Source: Macrostomum hystrix (lineage: Eukaryota > Platyhelminthes > Macrostomidae). From it: DNA of 64,000 bases. Positions 54,401 to 62,109 of this stretch are shown here, in pieces (the first letter of the stretch is position 1; each line of letters starts with the position of its first letter). The translations under genes and the position numbers were made by a program. The DNA lies in the NCBI GenBank assembly GCA_950097015.1, contig CATNEN010000001.1, forward strand, positions 15,493,001 through 15,557,000. Direction: 5' to 3'. The notes beneath the pieces are model-generated. The model did not search any database and was not told the origin of the DNA. It was given only the letters and a program-made list of their open reading frames with translations.

Positions 54401-57400
54401 CGAATGTTGGTGATTGTGACAAAGACTTATCAGCTAAAAGTCGACGAAGGAAAAAATGAGAGAAAGGGTGCGCTTTTTCTAACAGAAAGGTTTGGAGTTC
54501 GATTCTCAGCCTAAGGTAGACAAATAGGCGGGTCGGAGGCAGAGCGGTTATCGCGTTTGCCTCTCGCACAACAGTCCCTAAGTTCGATTCCACGGCGAGG
54601 CCACATTTATTTGGGGCGCAGCCGCGGAGAGAAGGCTTGAGGGCTTGTCGTGCAATTTACGCCCTTGAGGGCCAACCTCCAAGGCACAGTGAAATGTACA
54701 CTGCCTGACGATGAGAAAGTCAGGGCAGATGTACACACCTGTGTGAGACCTGTGTGATGCCTGCGTAAAGTATCTGTGTGCGTGTGTGCTCAGGAGTCAG
54801 CGAAAAATGGGCAGAATTGCCTCCTCGCTGGCTGCGGGTCTAGTGTCACCAAATGACGTGCCGTTGCCCGCAGCCCTCCTGCAATCATTAAGGTAGAAAA
54901 TTTGTGTCCGGTTGCGGGACCGTTAAATCCCTTGTGTTTCATCCAGCTGTGGCAGAAATTCGGTTCTACAGTGTAGACTCCTTAGTCCACGGACTGAACA
55001 GCAGTACACGGCATCGGGAATCGCTGCATAGTGTCATTTCTCTTCTATAGCTGGTAATTTATGCGAAAAAAATGATAGCACAGCAGTAACTGATTTCAAC
55101 AGTACATCCTAAGCTTACATGACAGCTCTCTTAATGATGTAAAATTATACAATTTTTGTATAAAAAAGAAAATGTAATTTTGGTGCATAAAAAGAGATTC
55201 GATCGCCACTAACTTGAAGCAGATCATAAAAGCCGGTGGTGTTGTCGCCCAGTGTGACGTAGCACGCATCGTGCAGTCGAAGCTCATTGCTAGCCGAGCT
55301 GGTGTTGCGAATGCTGAGTACAGTTCTGCTGGGGCTCAAGCCCCGGCTCCACTGAGCGTAGGTGTCGCGAAGCAGTTGGTCGATGGCTTCGGAGCGGGTC
55401 AGCTCAGTCTGCGAGGTTGACAAAAATGAATGGAAATCTGGCATATCAACGGGGGCTGTGGGCACTGGCAAGTCATTTTGGCCATTTCGCATGTACTGAC
55501 CAATTCACCGTTTCACCTTGAGGGTTGGCCCTTATGGACACGAACCGCACTATGGTTGCAGAAATTAATCTGACGAATCACCAGCCTCGCTTTGCCACTC
55601 AAAAAGCTATAGCCCATAGCATCAGCTGTAAAAAACGCCGTAAACTACAACTTGTATTTACGCACACACAGACCGGCCAAAAATGTTCGTCTCTGCTAAG
55701 TCTCTGTGGCACTTTACATGCTCCCAGATCCTATCTCGATCCGTGCGTTATCCAATTGTGAAAATTAATCTAAAAAGCACTCAGAGCCCCACTGTAAATA
55801 TGACTATATGTTGATCCAGCGCACATGTTTGACTTGTGCAAGCCCATTTAGTGGAGTAAGCCATGCCCATTGCTGTGGATTGGGCTAATGGTATCAATAT
55901 AATTTCGATTAAGTGCCATCGAGACACGCTTTTCTCTGTGGCTAGTCGGCTAATATCACGTGAACAGCAAATTATGGGTTGGATGCAGGATTAACCATCA
56001 CTTTCAGAGCAGTTCACTGCTACTGATGTCTGCAGGCAAATGCGATTTAGAGGTCAACTGACCTCCTTGTGTCTGCTCTGCTGGCAAGACCTGACCACTG
56101 TTTCTATTTAAATATGCCTAATATGCTTCAATGACAAGAATAAGCCTGAGTTGAGCGTACATTCCGAGGCGACTGGTCGTCCAAAAAGCTGACACCGTCG
56201 AACTCGTGCGAAGTGAAATTCACGCCAGAATATAGCCTTGACGACACGTGCTCCCTGAAGTAGGTGCGGTTCATCTGGAATTATTGTGAAACTATTTAGA
56301 TCAAGTGGGCCTAAAATATTATGACGTCATAAAACACTCTACGTTCCTGAAGTACCAAATTATTGTCGGTTAATATTACTTTTTCTATAGGGGTAATCAT
56401 TTCTAGACACTAAAAAGTACTTCATAAGCAGACAATCGTGGGGTTTCTTACGTACGTCACGAAACATTTGCGCATAGTAATAATTATAATTATGGCCCTA
56501 ATCCATATAATCATTATTGACACCTCTTTCGGTTCCGATTCCTCCCCGAAAGTTTATAAGCCGGGTTGATGAAAAGTCTATTATTAGAGAAAGTAAGAAA
56601 AAAAATAAACTGCGATAAACACCAAGCCGTCCCGCTGCTCGCCTATCCATAGGAAGCGGAATCGTCTATTAGCTCTCGATAATCACCACTGAACCGGAAC
56701 CGGTGGGCTAAGGCCATGGTGCACAGTGACTGTCATCCAATGTCCAAATTCATTTCCCTAGCCCATGGCACTGAGTTGTTTTACTGATGCCAGGACTAAG
56801 AGCTCGCCAATCATAAAAACTATTTGCACTATTGCTTTTCTGGCTGGTGCGAGTTTAAAACGGTTCATTTGTTGCATCAATTTTAGCAGTTTGAGCTTCC
56901 CGTGAGTGCATTTCCCATTTTTCTCAATAAACTCACTCCGCCAACGAGAAGAAAGCTGTAGGCCATGCTTGTCAGGTTCGCTGCAGACGCCTAAACGTGA
57001 AAATTGAATGGTTGGCGTTTTTTAAGAGCTTTGTATGAGGCTATGGAGCAACGATTGGCTTTCTATCAGAGAAAGATCATATTCCCTTCGAAAATAGCAT
57101 AATAAAAATAATTGTAGGAGGGCTGTGGGCAGTGGCACATCATTTGGTGACACTGGACCCGCAGCCAGCGAGGAGGCAATTCTGCCCATTTTTCGCTGAC
57201 TCCTGAGCACACACGCACACAGATACTTTACGCAGGCATCACACAGGTCTCACACAGGTGTGTACATCTGCCCTGACTTTCTCATCGTCAGGCAGTGTAC
57301 ATTTCACTGTGCCTTGGAGGTTGGCCCTCAAGGGCGTAAATTGCACGACAAGCCCCCAAGCCTTCTCTCCGCGGCTGCGCCCCAAATAAATGTGGCCTCG

Positions 57401-59984
57401 CCGTGGAATCGAACTTAGGGACTGTTGTGCGAGAGGCAAACGCGATAACCGCTCTGCCACCGACCGCCCTTCGAAAATACGAGGGCATACGTAGCATACA
57501 AAAGTATAAAAAACTATACACGCTAATGCTGGTATCCATTTATCAACTGACTAACTAAAGTAAGAACGTAAATAGTTTTCCCGGGCTGAGATTAGAACTC
57601 CGGACCTCTCTTTCAATAGCCCTTAGATGCAAACTGTACGGGGCGCAGGCAATCAGTCTAAAGTTCTGCTTAAACTCGTGGCGGTGGACTCACAAGATTC
57701 AAGAACTTGGGTACCAGAGTCTGCGGCAGAGCTAGCAAAAACCTGTGAATGGTAGTCAGCTTGAGCTGGCTCAGCAGTCGGAAGGTGAAGCTGGGATGGT
57801 CCAAGTTCACCATGCGGAACATCACGTGACCGTTAGGAAACGGCAGCAATGAGTGCATCCGCTCTAAATCTGAAATTGCGGACAGGCACGAAAGTGGGGA
57901 GAATCAAGTCATTCTGGTGGCTTAAACTCGAGTTCTGAAACTTTACAATCTGTTAAAAACAGCAAAATGCAGCCAGAATACTTGGTTGACTGCTACATGG
58001 ATTTCACACACATTGGCACAAAACGAGGACGTTGCAGTCTAGTGGATAGAGCGCCGGACTCACGACTGAAGGTCGGGGGTTCGATTTCCAACTTCACTGG
58101 AAAAATTTTGTCCATTAGCAAGAAGCTTAACTCTGCGTTGCTTCAGTTCACCCAGCTGTTAAATTGGTACCAGCATCAGCTGGCGTGGGTGTGGCGTCCC
58201 CCCAGTCCATGGACTGAACAGCCGTACGCAGCCTTCAGATGCACCGCGCAATAGCTGCGGCTGTGCTGTCGGCCTTTTTCTGTCTGTGTCTTGGTGATTG
58301 GCCATCAGATAGAAGTTCCGCAGCCTGTCCCCACACCTGCTTCCCAATGGTTTCTCAGCTCACCGTGAAAGCCAGTGTAGAGCACCGCAAACTCTGTCCA
58401 CTCGCTCCACTTCACGTATTCGTAGATGGAGCGACTTCGCAGCTCCGCGGCAGGATAGAAATTGATGGCGTAATACTTCCAGTCAGCTGGCATGTGGCGG
58501 CCCACCTGGCTGTCGGTGTACACGCACGATACCTTGCTCAGCTGGCAGAAACGATTCAGTGCCGGGTGAAAGGCAGAGCCACCGATGGCAAGCAGGTCCG
58601 CTTCTCTCGGCAGGCGTGACAGAACTTGGCAGACTGAGAAGCGAAAGCGTGCAGTCGATAAAATTTTCATAATTTTCATGGCTGCTATGATAAATGTCTA
58701 GCCAAAATATTATGCAGTTATGTGTAGCTATGTGCCCCGTAGGCCTATTTAAAATGCTCTCGATTCCGCTTCCTCTATAATAGTGTCCTCGTTATGAAAT
58801 TTATTGTGTAGATAATAATACAAAACTATCTGCCGTGCCAATCCATACAGCTTCTCCCCAGAGTTTAAGTGCAAAGCATTTTTTGCTAAAAATTCCTTGC
58901 TAATCTTGCTCTGGTGCACCCTAACGTCAGTCCCCAAAACAACATGGCTACTGAATCTCCGCGGCATTTTCCAACCGCGACCGCTTGAGCCATTTCTCCC
59001 AGGCAGTCCGCTTCCCCGAATGCAAATCGACGAATAGGCACTCGGACACCCACAGCTCCACGGCTGTCTCGCGAGCTTCTCTGAGCAATACATGCGAAAT
59101 CATTGGGACTGGGTCCAGCACAACAGACCATTTCTCTACTCAATGCAGCCGAATAAAAACTCACTGAGCAGCATAGCTTCGGCTTCGGAAACTGGCAGAA
59201 GCCGCTCATTGCCATCAGGCTGGGAAAACTTCTGGCCGGTAATTCGATTCCCTGCAGTTTTATGACAAATAATTGCGTTACGTACCAGTCATTGTAATCC
59301 AATAATAACGGCTTTGAAATGAGGTTAAAAATGACCTCCGTTGTAATTGCACAATTAGTTACAATGGCGGGGTTTCGCAGTGTCCGATTTTTTGCAATAG
59401 GTATTCTCGGACTTCAATCCGTGTTATGTAATGTAACTTCGCCAGGGGTATTGCAAGGGGCACAAGTGGGTTTGAGTGTCGGACTCACGACTTGAAGGTC
59501 GGAGGTTCGATCCTCGACTCAGCTGGAGCAATTTGTGTTTTTAGCTGACAGTTAACCCTGCATTGCTCCAGCTCACCCAGCTGCTAAGAAGGGTAATTAG
59601 GAAGGGTCCTCACTGTCCATGGACTGAACAGCCGTACGCAGCCTTCAGATGCGCCGCGCAATAGCTGTCTTCTATAATCAACGGTCATTATTATCAATTA
59701 TTCGCCTATGGGGCCAACCCCCATGGCATAGTGAGAGTGTACACAGCCTGATGATGAGTCAGGGCAGATGTACACACCTGTATGAGTGTGTTCTTAGTAG
59801 TCAGCGTCGACCGTCACCGAATTATACGAATGTTGCTATTTTTATGATTAGCTTCGAAAGCTAACTCACAGGCGTGATAGTCCCAGAATATGCGGCTGGC
59901 CTTGACCGCTGCGGATGGGACTTGGCAGCTAACAGCTGAGATCAGTAGCAGCAGCAACAGCAGCTGGGCTGATTGCCTCGACAT
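39296..59984 (-). CDS. Ionotropic glutamate receptor, kainate/AMPA-like, 13 exons
   Basis: All thirteen exons have AG/GT borders and join in phase to 851 codons: 59,984-59,870; 58,633-58,364; 57,869-57,694; 56,274-56,161; 55,408-55,214; 54,090-53,989; 52,870-52,632; 43,420-43,267; 42,907-42,628; 41,789-41,575; 41,043-40,809; 40,002-39,731; 39,484-39,296. The order is signal peptide, amino-terminal domain, S1, M1, pore loop, M3 gate (SYTANLAAF), S2, M4 and cytoplasmic tail. The pore has GSLMQQG, so Gln is genomically encoded at the Q/R site. S1 keeps the ligand Arg (YDREM) and S2 keeps the late Glu (VIEST). However, ASLVIT replaces the usual APLTIT, and GGA replaces the GST-type motif, so ligand chemistry may differ. 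The cysteines of the S2 disulfide (CNLTQ, GKPC) are present. The amino-terminal domain looks short between exons 1 and 2, so one more exon may exist. It would form a tetrameric ligand-gated cation channel. Confidence 0.88.
39515..39720 (+). repeat. SINE family 1 copy in the last receptor intron
   Basis: Decayed head (GATTGGTGGAGCGGTTAATG), then GGGGCTTGTC and CGAGAAAGTCAGG of the body. It lies antisense to the receptor. Confidence 0.7.
39731..40002 (-). CDS. Receptor exon 12: end of S2, M4
   Basis: Residues [18 protein letters not shown] and [18 protein letters not shown] end the ligand-binding lobe. The M4 helix [19 protein letters not shown] and a basic stop-transfer follow. The donor is AAG|GTTTGA. 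Without that splice the frame would end after four residues at TGA 39,725. Confidence 0.88.
40035..40320 (+). repeat. SINE family 1 copy, head-truncated
   Basis: B box CAGTTCGATTCCGCC at about 40,057, body GGGGAGAAGGCTTG, and a full GT-rich tail ending CTCGCTGGCTGCATGC. It adjoins exon 12 on its intron side. Confidence 0.8.
40372..40450 (-). repeat. SINE family 2 fragment at the head of a minisatellite
   Basis: It carries GTGCAGATGACTGCACAGCC and CAGTCTACGGACTG of the SINE body. Exactly where intact copies read CCCAGCTGATGCTGGTA it passes into the 26-bp array. Confidence 0.7.
40450..40786. repeat. 26-bp minisatellite in a receptor intron
   Basis: About 13 nearly perfect copies of AGTTACCTCAGCTACTGCTG plus GTACCC. 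It ends 20 bases before the donor of exon 11 (intron side). Long plus-strand frames ([18 protein letters not shown]) are artefacts of the period. Confidence 0.9.
40809..41043 (-). CDS. Receptor exon 11: S2 ligand lobe
   Basis: It encodes [34 protein letters not shown] (the Glu that contacts the amino group in relatives), [10 protein letters not shown] and FAVQQG. The donor is GTGAGT. The split Gly-Ser codon joins exon 12 in phase. Confidence 0.9.
41107..41525. repeat. 21-bp minisatellite with palindromic unit, receptor intron 10
   Basis: About 14 copies of GTTGCAACCTGTTAGACAGGA from 41,225, preceded by decayed units from 41,107. Each unit contains CCTGT-TAG-ACAGG, an inverted repeat. Frames on both strands are artefacts. 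Confidence 0.9.
41575..41789 (-). CDS. Receptor exon 10: pore exit and M3 gate
   Basis: [19 protein letters not shown], then the gate helix [16 protein letters not shown] and the S2 start [20 protein letters not shown]. Where glutamate-binding relatives have a Ser/Thr pair, Gly-Ala is found. The donor AAG|GTGCGG is weak but in phase. Confidence 0.9.
41790..42620. other. Receptor intron 9, with a dispersed-repeat fragment
   Basis: At 42,265-42,320 and 42,530-42,560 the intron resembles the repeat at 1-310 (GCGATTCTTG...CTGGTGACA; GCGGGTATTTGAAA-like). The remainder shows nothing. Confidence 0.5.
42628..42907 (-). CDS. Receptor exon 9: M1 and pore loop
   Basis: [19 protein letters not shown] ends S1. 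M1 is [20 protein letters not shown] linker and the re-entrant loop [15 protein letters not shown] follow. The first Gln of QQ is the Q/R-site position, and Gln predicts a calcium-permeable unedited channel. Confidence 0.9.
43003..43195. repeat. 20-bp minisatellite with palindromic unit, receptor intron 8
   Basis: About ten copies of GTGTCACCTGTTAGACAGGA. The core CCTGTTAGACAGG is the same as in the intron 10 array, but the spacer words differ. Confidence 0.88.
43267..43420 (-). CDS. Receptor exon 8: S1 ligand lobe
   Basis: [34 protein letters not shown] and [11 protein letters not shown]. The acceptor is CGGCAG and the donor ATG|GTGAGC. The Arg of YDRE is the conserved alpha-carboxyl ligand. 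The preceding Pro and Thr of relatives are Ser and Val. Confidence 0.9.
44245..44453 (+). repeat. SINE family 1 copy split by the LTR retrotransposon
   Basis: CTCTCGCACCAAGGTCCCTG, B box GAGCTCGATTCCGCGGCGAG, and the body up to GATGAGAAAGCC. The GT-rich tail continues beyond the retrotransposon at 52,545. Confidence 0.75.
44454..45143 (+). repeat. 5' LTR, 690 bp
   Basis: Begins TG and ends CA. A TATA-like TTTATAGCATAG near 44,820 and a poly(A)-like TTATTAAAG near 44,870 are candidate U3/R signals. Confidence 0.93.
45147..45164 (+). promoter_or_regulatory. Primer binding site, tRNA-Lys type
   Basis: TGGCGCCCGAACGGGGAC starts three bases after the LTR and differs by one base from the common tRNA-Lys3-type site. 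Confidence 0.85.
45305..46213 (+). CDS. LTR retrotransposon Gag
   Basis: A 302-residue protein. A helical capsid-like region ([43 protein letters not shown]) is followed by a coiled segment ([20 protein letters not shown]) and one CCHC knuckle, [14 protein letters not shown] (46,124-46,165). The start ATG at 45,305 lies 160 bases after the primer site. The frame ends within the overlap with pol, which lies in the -1 frame. Confidence 0.9.
   Translation: MGDQAMDDLINALATRLRANAERTAPRIPKPPKYVPSMNFNLWLQNFNEYCGMVDIEEGDRRPHLISLLDLTTAYAAVDKLDLPDDLEYGEFTARLVARFTMNRTVQDYRFELSNRDQLDKEAVETYGDELLELARNAFPTADADTRTELAKDRFLKGVRVSDTVRERLYLQQPTDLAEAIRTVRQLEAAQRASSAQSRTRPRAGLNVLAAETPATALDKEEELRLLRQQVKTMEEKIQRMERNQAQSTQAARPEARVNQTGPSNPKQRNGVTCYRCGEVGHLSFQCQNSGKDRRGPRPGGN
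46174..46219 (+). promoter_or_regulatory. Putative -1 ribosomal frameshift site between gag and pol
   Basis: GGGAAAA at 46,174-46,180 is placed as X XXY YYZ in the gag frame (codons GGA AAA). Six bases later AGGGGC (46,187-46,192) can pair with GCCCCT (46,214-46,219), just across the gag stop. Pol is open in the -1 frame throughout. The pairing is by eye. Confidence 0.6.
46175..50385 (+). CDS. LTR retrotransposon Pol (protease - RT - RNase H - integrase)
   Basis: The frame is open from 46,123 without needing its own ATG. After a repeat-encoded linker come protease LVDSGASCS (47,017); RT with [34 protein letters not shown] and YIDD at 48,343-48,354; RNase H DTDGSS (48,793) and [10 protein letters not shown]; an integrase HHCC finger (H near 49,504; CAVCCKAK); and a catalytic core with [14 protein letters not shown] and GQVENF. 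The frame ends early at 50,385 because of an A8 run at 50,314-50,321. The C-terminal part continues in another frame. Expected to be made as a Gag-Pol fusion and processed by its protease. Confidence 0.92.
46236..46870 (+). repeat. In-frame 30-bp minisatellite in pol
   Basis: About 20 units of CAGCATCATCAGCAAGCACT plus GCCTGGCAAC encode [10 protein letters not shown]. Variants encode [10 protein letters not shown]. All are multiples of three bases, so the array adds about 210 residues of His/Gln-rich linker between Gag and protease without breaking the frame. Reverse-strand frames are artefacts. Confidence 0.9.
50322..50779 (+). CDS. Integrase C-terminal part in the shifted frame
   Basis: Downstream of the A8 run the +1-shifted frame continues [24 protein letters not shown] and [13 protein letters not shown], the SH3-like C-terminal fold of gypsy integrases. 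A very acidic Glu/Pro tail and a basic [17 protein letters not shown] end follow. The stop is at 50,777. Pol therefore extends to here in an unbroken element. The indel could be real or an assembly error in a homopolymer. Confidence 0.8.
50780..51841 (+). repeat. 3' non-coding region with GACGTCA repeats
   Basis: From about 51,090 to 51,660 the words CTGCCTGCGACGTCAGCGC recur at about 21-bp spacing with variants. GACGTCA or TGACGTCA (the CRE/ATF core) occurs many times. Frames across it are artefacts. It sits where some gypsy elements carry insulators or enhancers. Confidence 0.8.
51842..51854 (+). promoter_or_regulatory. Polypurine tract
   Basis: AGGAGGGGAGGA directly precedes the 3' LTR and would prime plus-strand DNA synthesis. 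Confidence 0.85.
51855..52544 (+). repeat. 3' LTR, 690 bp
   Basis: Same length as the 5' LTR, with no difference noticed by eye. Followed by TTAA, the copy of the target bases before 44,454. Confidence 0.93.
52632..52870 (-). CDS. Receptor exon 7: start of S1
   Basis: [12 protein letters not shown] ends the amino-terminal domain linker. [34 protein letters not shown] and INCR follow. The donor AG|GTATAA is in phase with exon 8. Confidence 0.9.
52995..53065 (+). repeat. SINE family 2 fragment
   Basis: Contains CAGTCCATGGACTGAACAGC and the following CCTTCAGGCTG part only. A similar still shorter piece is at 54,975-55,010. Confidence 0.6.
53989..54090 (-). CDS. Receptor exon 6: end of amino-terminal domain
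   Basis: 34 codons, [15 protein letters not shown] and MYTESQPK, with acceptor TTTCAG and donor AAG|GTAAGC. It joins FATW of exon 7. Confidence 0.8.
54521..54888 (+). repeat. SINE family 1, full length with target duplication
   Basis: Head AGGCAGAGCGGTTATCGCG, B box AAGTTCGATTCCACGG, body, GT-rich tail and the end CCGCAGCCCTCCTGCAATC. Flanks TAAGGTAGA at 54,512 and 54,889. It lies antisense to the receptor in intron 5. Confidence 0.88.
55214..55408 (-). CDS. Receptor exon 5: amino-terminal domain
   Basis: 65 codons, [20 protein letters not shown] ... GFYDLLQ, with acceptor CTCGCAG and donor CAA|GTTAGT, phase 0 at both ends. Confidence 0.75.
56161..56274 (-). CDS. Receptor exon 4: amino-terminal domain
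   Basis: 38 codons, [17 protein letters not shown] ... FLDDQSPRN, with acceptor ATTCCAG and donor AAT|GTACGC. Too short to stand out as a long frame, and supported by phase and by HEFDGV, like the FDAV of relatives. Confidence 0.7.
57097..57466 (-). repeat. SINE family 1, full length with 13-bp target duplication
   Basis: Nearly the same subfamily as the copy at 54,521 but inverted, sharing the rare head GGTTATCGCG and CAGTCCCTAAGTTCG. The flanks CCCTTCGAAAATA at 57,084 and 57,467 are identical. Confidence 0.92.
57530..57660 (-). repeat. Decayed tRNA-like SINE fragment
   Basis: On the minus strand GAGGTCCGGAGTTCTAATCT resembles a decayed B box, followed by GTTGATAAATGGATACCAGC, similar to the middle of SINE family 2. 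Confidence 0.45.
57694..57869 (-). CDS. Receptor exon 3: amino-terminal domain
   Basis: [20 protein letters not shown] ... [16 protein letters not shown], with acceptor TTTCAG and donor CTT|GTGAGT. The split Asp codon joins exon 2. Confidence 0.78.
58025..58292 (+). repeat. SINE family 2, full length
   Basis: A box CAGTCTAGTGGATAG, B box GGGGTTCGATTTCC, body with CAGCTGTTAAATTGG and CAGTCCATGGACTGAACAGC, end GCTGTGCTGTCGGCC. It lies antisense to the receptor in intron 2. Confidence 0.85.
58364..58633 (-). CDS. Receptor exon 2: amino-terminal domain
   Basis: [33 protein letters not shown] and [18 protein letters not shown] follow the lobe pattern of receptor amino-terminal domains. Acceptor TTCTCAG, donor G|GTGAGC. 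Confidence 0.82.
58960..59140 (-). other. Possible extra receptor exon or unrelated frame
   Basis: A minus-strand frame, too short to stand out, reads [18 protein letters not shown] and [14 protein letters not shown] and ends in a stop at about 58,962. The composition looks coding, but no matching splice pair in phase was found. It is therefore not included in the receptor model. Confidence 0.2.
59450..59672 (+). repeat. SINE family 2 copy
   Basis: Head CGGACTCACGACTTGAAGGT, B box GGAGGTTCGATCCTC, CAGCTGCTAAGAAGG, CTGTCCATGGACTGAACAGC and the GCGCCGCGCAATAGCTG end. Confidence 0.82.
59700..59815 (+). repeat. SINE family 1 tail fragment
   Basis: GGGGCCAACCCCCATGGCAT, GTGTACACAGCCTGATGATG and GTCAGGGCAGATGTACACAC. 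It follows the family 2 copy after about 30 bases. Confidence 0.7.
59870..59984 (-). CDS. Receptor exon 1: start and signal peptide
   Basis: ATG at 59,984. [20 protein letters not shown] is a clear signal peptide, followed by SRIFWDYHA. Donor T|GTGAGT, phase 1, matching exon 2. The frame is also open upstream, but the signal peptide fixes this ATG. Confidence 0.82.
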
Positions 59985-60755
59985 CACTGTGTTCTTTGCT
60001 TCGATAAATTTGCCGACAAAATGCAATCTGAGTATAGCCAAATCTTGAAGATTTGCTATATCACCTGAAGTGTGCTCACTAGAACGTACAGAGTAGCCTA
60101 TAGTTACTCCTATAGTCCTATGTCCTATAGTTTTTCTTGCAACCAATTGGTCAGTTACCAAGGCCCGAACGCGTTGATCATGCAATCTGATTGGTTGCTG
60201 TCCAGTCAGCCAGACAGAATGGCTAAAAACTAAAACTCATCACTACTGGGCTTGGAAATCGCTTTGAACGGTGTTGTCATGCCGTAGTCTAATAGCACTC
60301 ACGTATCGCTTTGCCGGTCAATCTAATATGTACATATCACTAACTCTCGCTCACTATGTACATGCCCCCCACGCGCACGTTGATCGTATCGGTTGCACGT
60401 TGAGGCAAATATATAAATACTGTCTCGCCCTACTTGGAGGGCTCACCTTTTTCTTCGCACCTCACACAGCGTGACTCTTGAGCTATTACAGGTGTGACAT
60501 TGATGTTTTCTCAGGATTTTAATTTAATCTGACAATTTCAGCGCAGTCAGCGAATTATTTGGCTAATGCGAGATTTGCCTTTTTTCGCTGGAAAACCGAT
60601 TGGCAAATACGCATGGATTGACAGGATAACAAATAGGGATAATTAGCGAAATTAGCAATAATTTAGCACTTAAACTGATTGGTTCTAGCATGCGAAACAG
60701 CGTATCTGTCGCCAATAGAAGACTCCAGTTTAATGAGTTAATAGGTGGCTTAGTA
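59985..60755. other. Upstream region of the receptor gene
   Basis: No gene. It must hold the promoter and 5' UTR if exon 1 is correct. A plus-strand TATATAAATA is at 60,410 but has no gene after it. Confidence 0.35.
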
Positions 60756-60756
60756 G

Positions 60757-61425
60757 ATTGTCTGACGCTGTTCTCACTCCTCTCACTCTCTCAATCGCTT
60801 ATCCAAGCCCATCAGATCAGGAGTGAGCACAGCGTCAGACAATCGCTTATCCTAGCCCATCAGATCAGGAGTGAGCACAGCGTCAGACAATCGCTTATCC
60901 AAGCCCATCAGATCAGGAGTGAGCACAGCGTCAGACAATCGCTTATCCAAGCCCATCAGATCAGGAGTGAGCACAGCGTCAGACAATCGCTTATCCTAGC
61001 CCATCAGATCAGGAGTGAGCACAGCGTCAGACAATCGCTTATCCAAGCCCATCAGATCAGGAGTGAGCACAGCGTCAGACAATCGCTTATCCAAGCCCAT
61101 CAGATCAGGAGTGAGCACAGCGTCAGACAATCGCTTATCCAAGCCCATCAGATCAGGAGTGAGCACAGCGTCAGACAATCGCTTATCCTAGCCCATCAGA
61201 TCAGGAGTGAGCACAGCGTCAGACAATCGCTTATCCAAGCCCATCAGATCAGGAGTGAGCACAGCGTCAGACAATCGCTTATCCAAGCCCATCAGATCAG
61301 GAGTCAGAGACGCTGTTCTCACTCCTGATGTGATGGGCTTGGATAAGCGATTGTCTGACGCTGTGCTCACTCCTGATCTGATGGGCTTGGATAAGCGATT
61401 GTCTGACGCTGTCTGCCCGCCGCCA
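60757..61425. repeat. 48-bp minisatellite with inverted units at both ends
   Basis: About ten and a half direct units (CGCTTATCCAAGCCCATCAG, ATCAGGAGTGAGCACAGCGT, CAGACAAT). They are preceded at 60,757-60,785 by part of a reverse unit and followed from 61,308 by two reverse units. Two variants (TATCCAAG and TATCCTAG) alternate. Long frames are artefacts of a period divisible by three. Confidence 0.9.
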
Positions 61426-61429
61426 CCCC

Positions 61430-62105
61430 AGAGCTCTCAGCTAGTCAATCGATGATGGGCAGTGAGCTCTCTGTACTTAGATCTGCAGCTATTAGTTATT
61501 TCGGCGTCCAAAATCTCGAATTACGACATAGTTTATGAAAGTTGAAAAAACCAAAAGGTTGCCCACTGGTTGTCTGACTGGATCGAAATCCAGTATATGT
61601 TAATATTAGATTGCTAGTTTTGAAATCAGTGTATTGATAATATCACGTTAGACATTTAATTGCATCACGATAGCCACAGTCGGTGAAATTCTGTGCAAAT
61701 TTAATATTTCTAAACAAGATTTGCAAGCAAGCAAGCAAGTTGAAAAGCAGATGTAGGTGCAGGCAATCAATAGTATTGTGATAATATTGTGGCACACAAA
61801 TTACGGATGGAAAGTTTGTTGCAATGAAATCTGCTTGTACTATTGGGCTAGCAAAAAATGCATGATAACAAATTTTAGGAACGTTTACAAAGTTTAAAAA
61901 TGAAAAAAACTGTCTGCTAAACTGTGAACCCTGACAGTTCCTGCCACCTGACACTCCGACGAGAATCGTTGAATATCTCGACGATGCCGATGTGTTGTGA
62001 TTCTGGAAGTTTTTTCATCGGATAGAGCTGGAAATTCTAGCCTGTGAATCGTTTACTAACTAGCACCTAGACATCTAATTAAGCCTTCTATTTGAGACTT
62101 ACTAG
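61430..62105. other. No gene; dispersed-repeat fragment at 61,950-62,035
   Basis: GAGAATCGTTGAATATCTCG and ACGATGCCGATG match the repeat at 1-310. No other feature is seen. Confidence 0.5.
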
Positions 62106-62109
62106 AATT

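Noticed and set aside
60690-61328. 212-codon protein of 16-residue repeats
   Set aside because: The 48-bp period is a multiple of three. The array changes orientation and there is no domain outside it.
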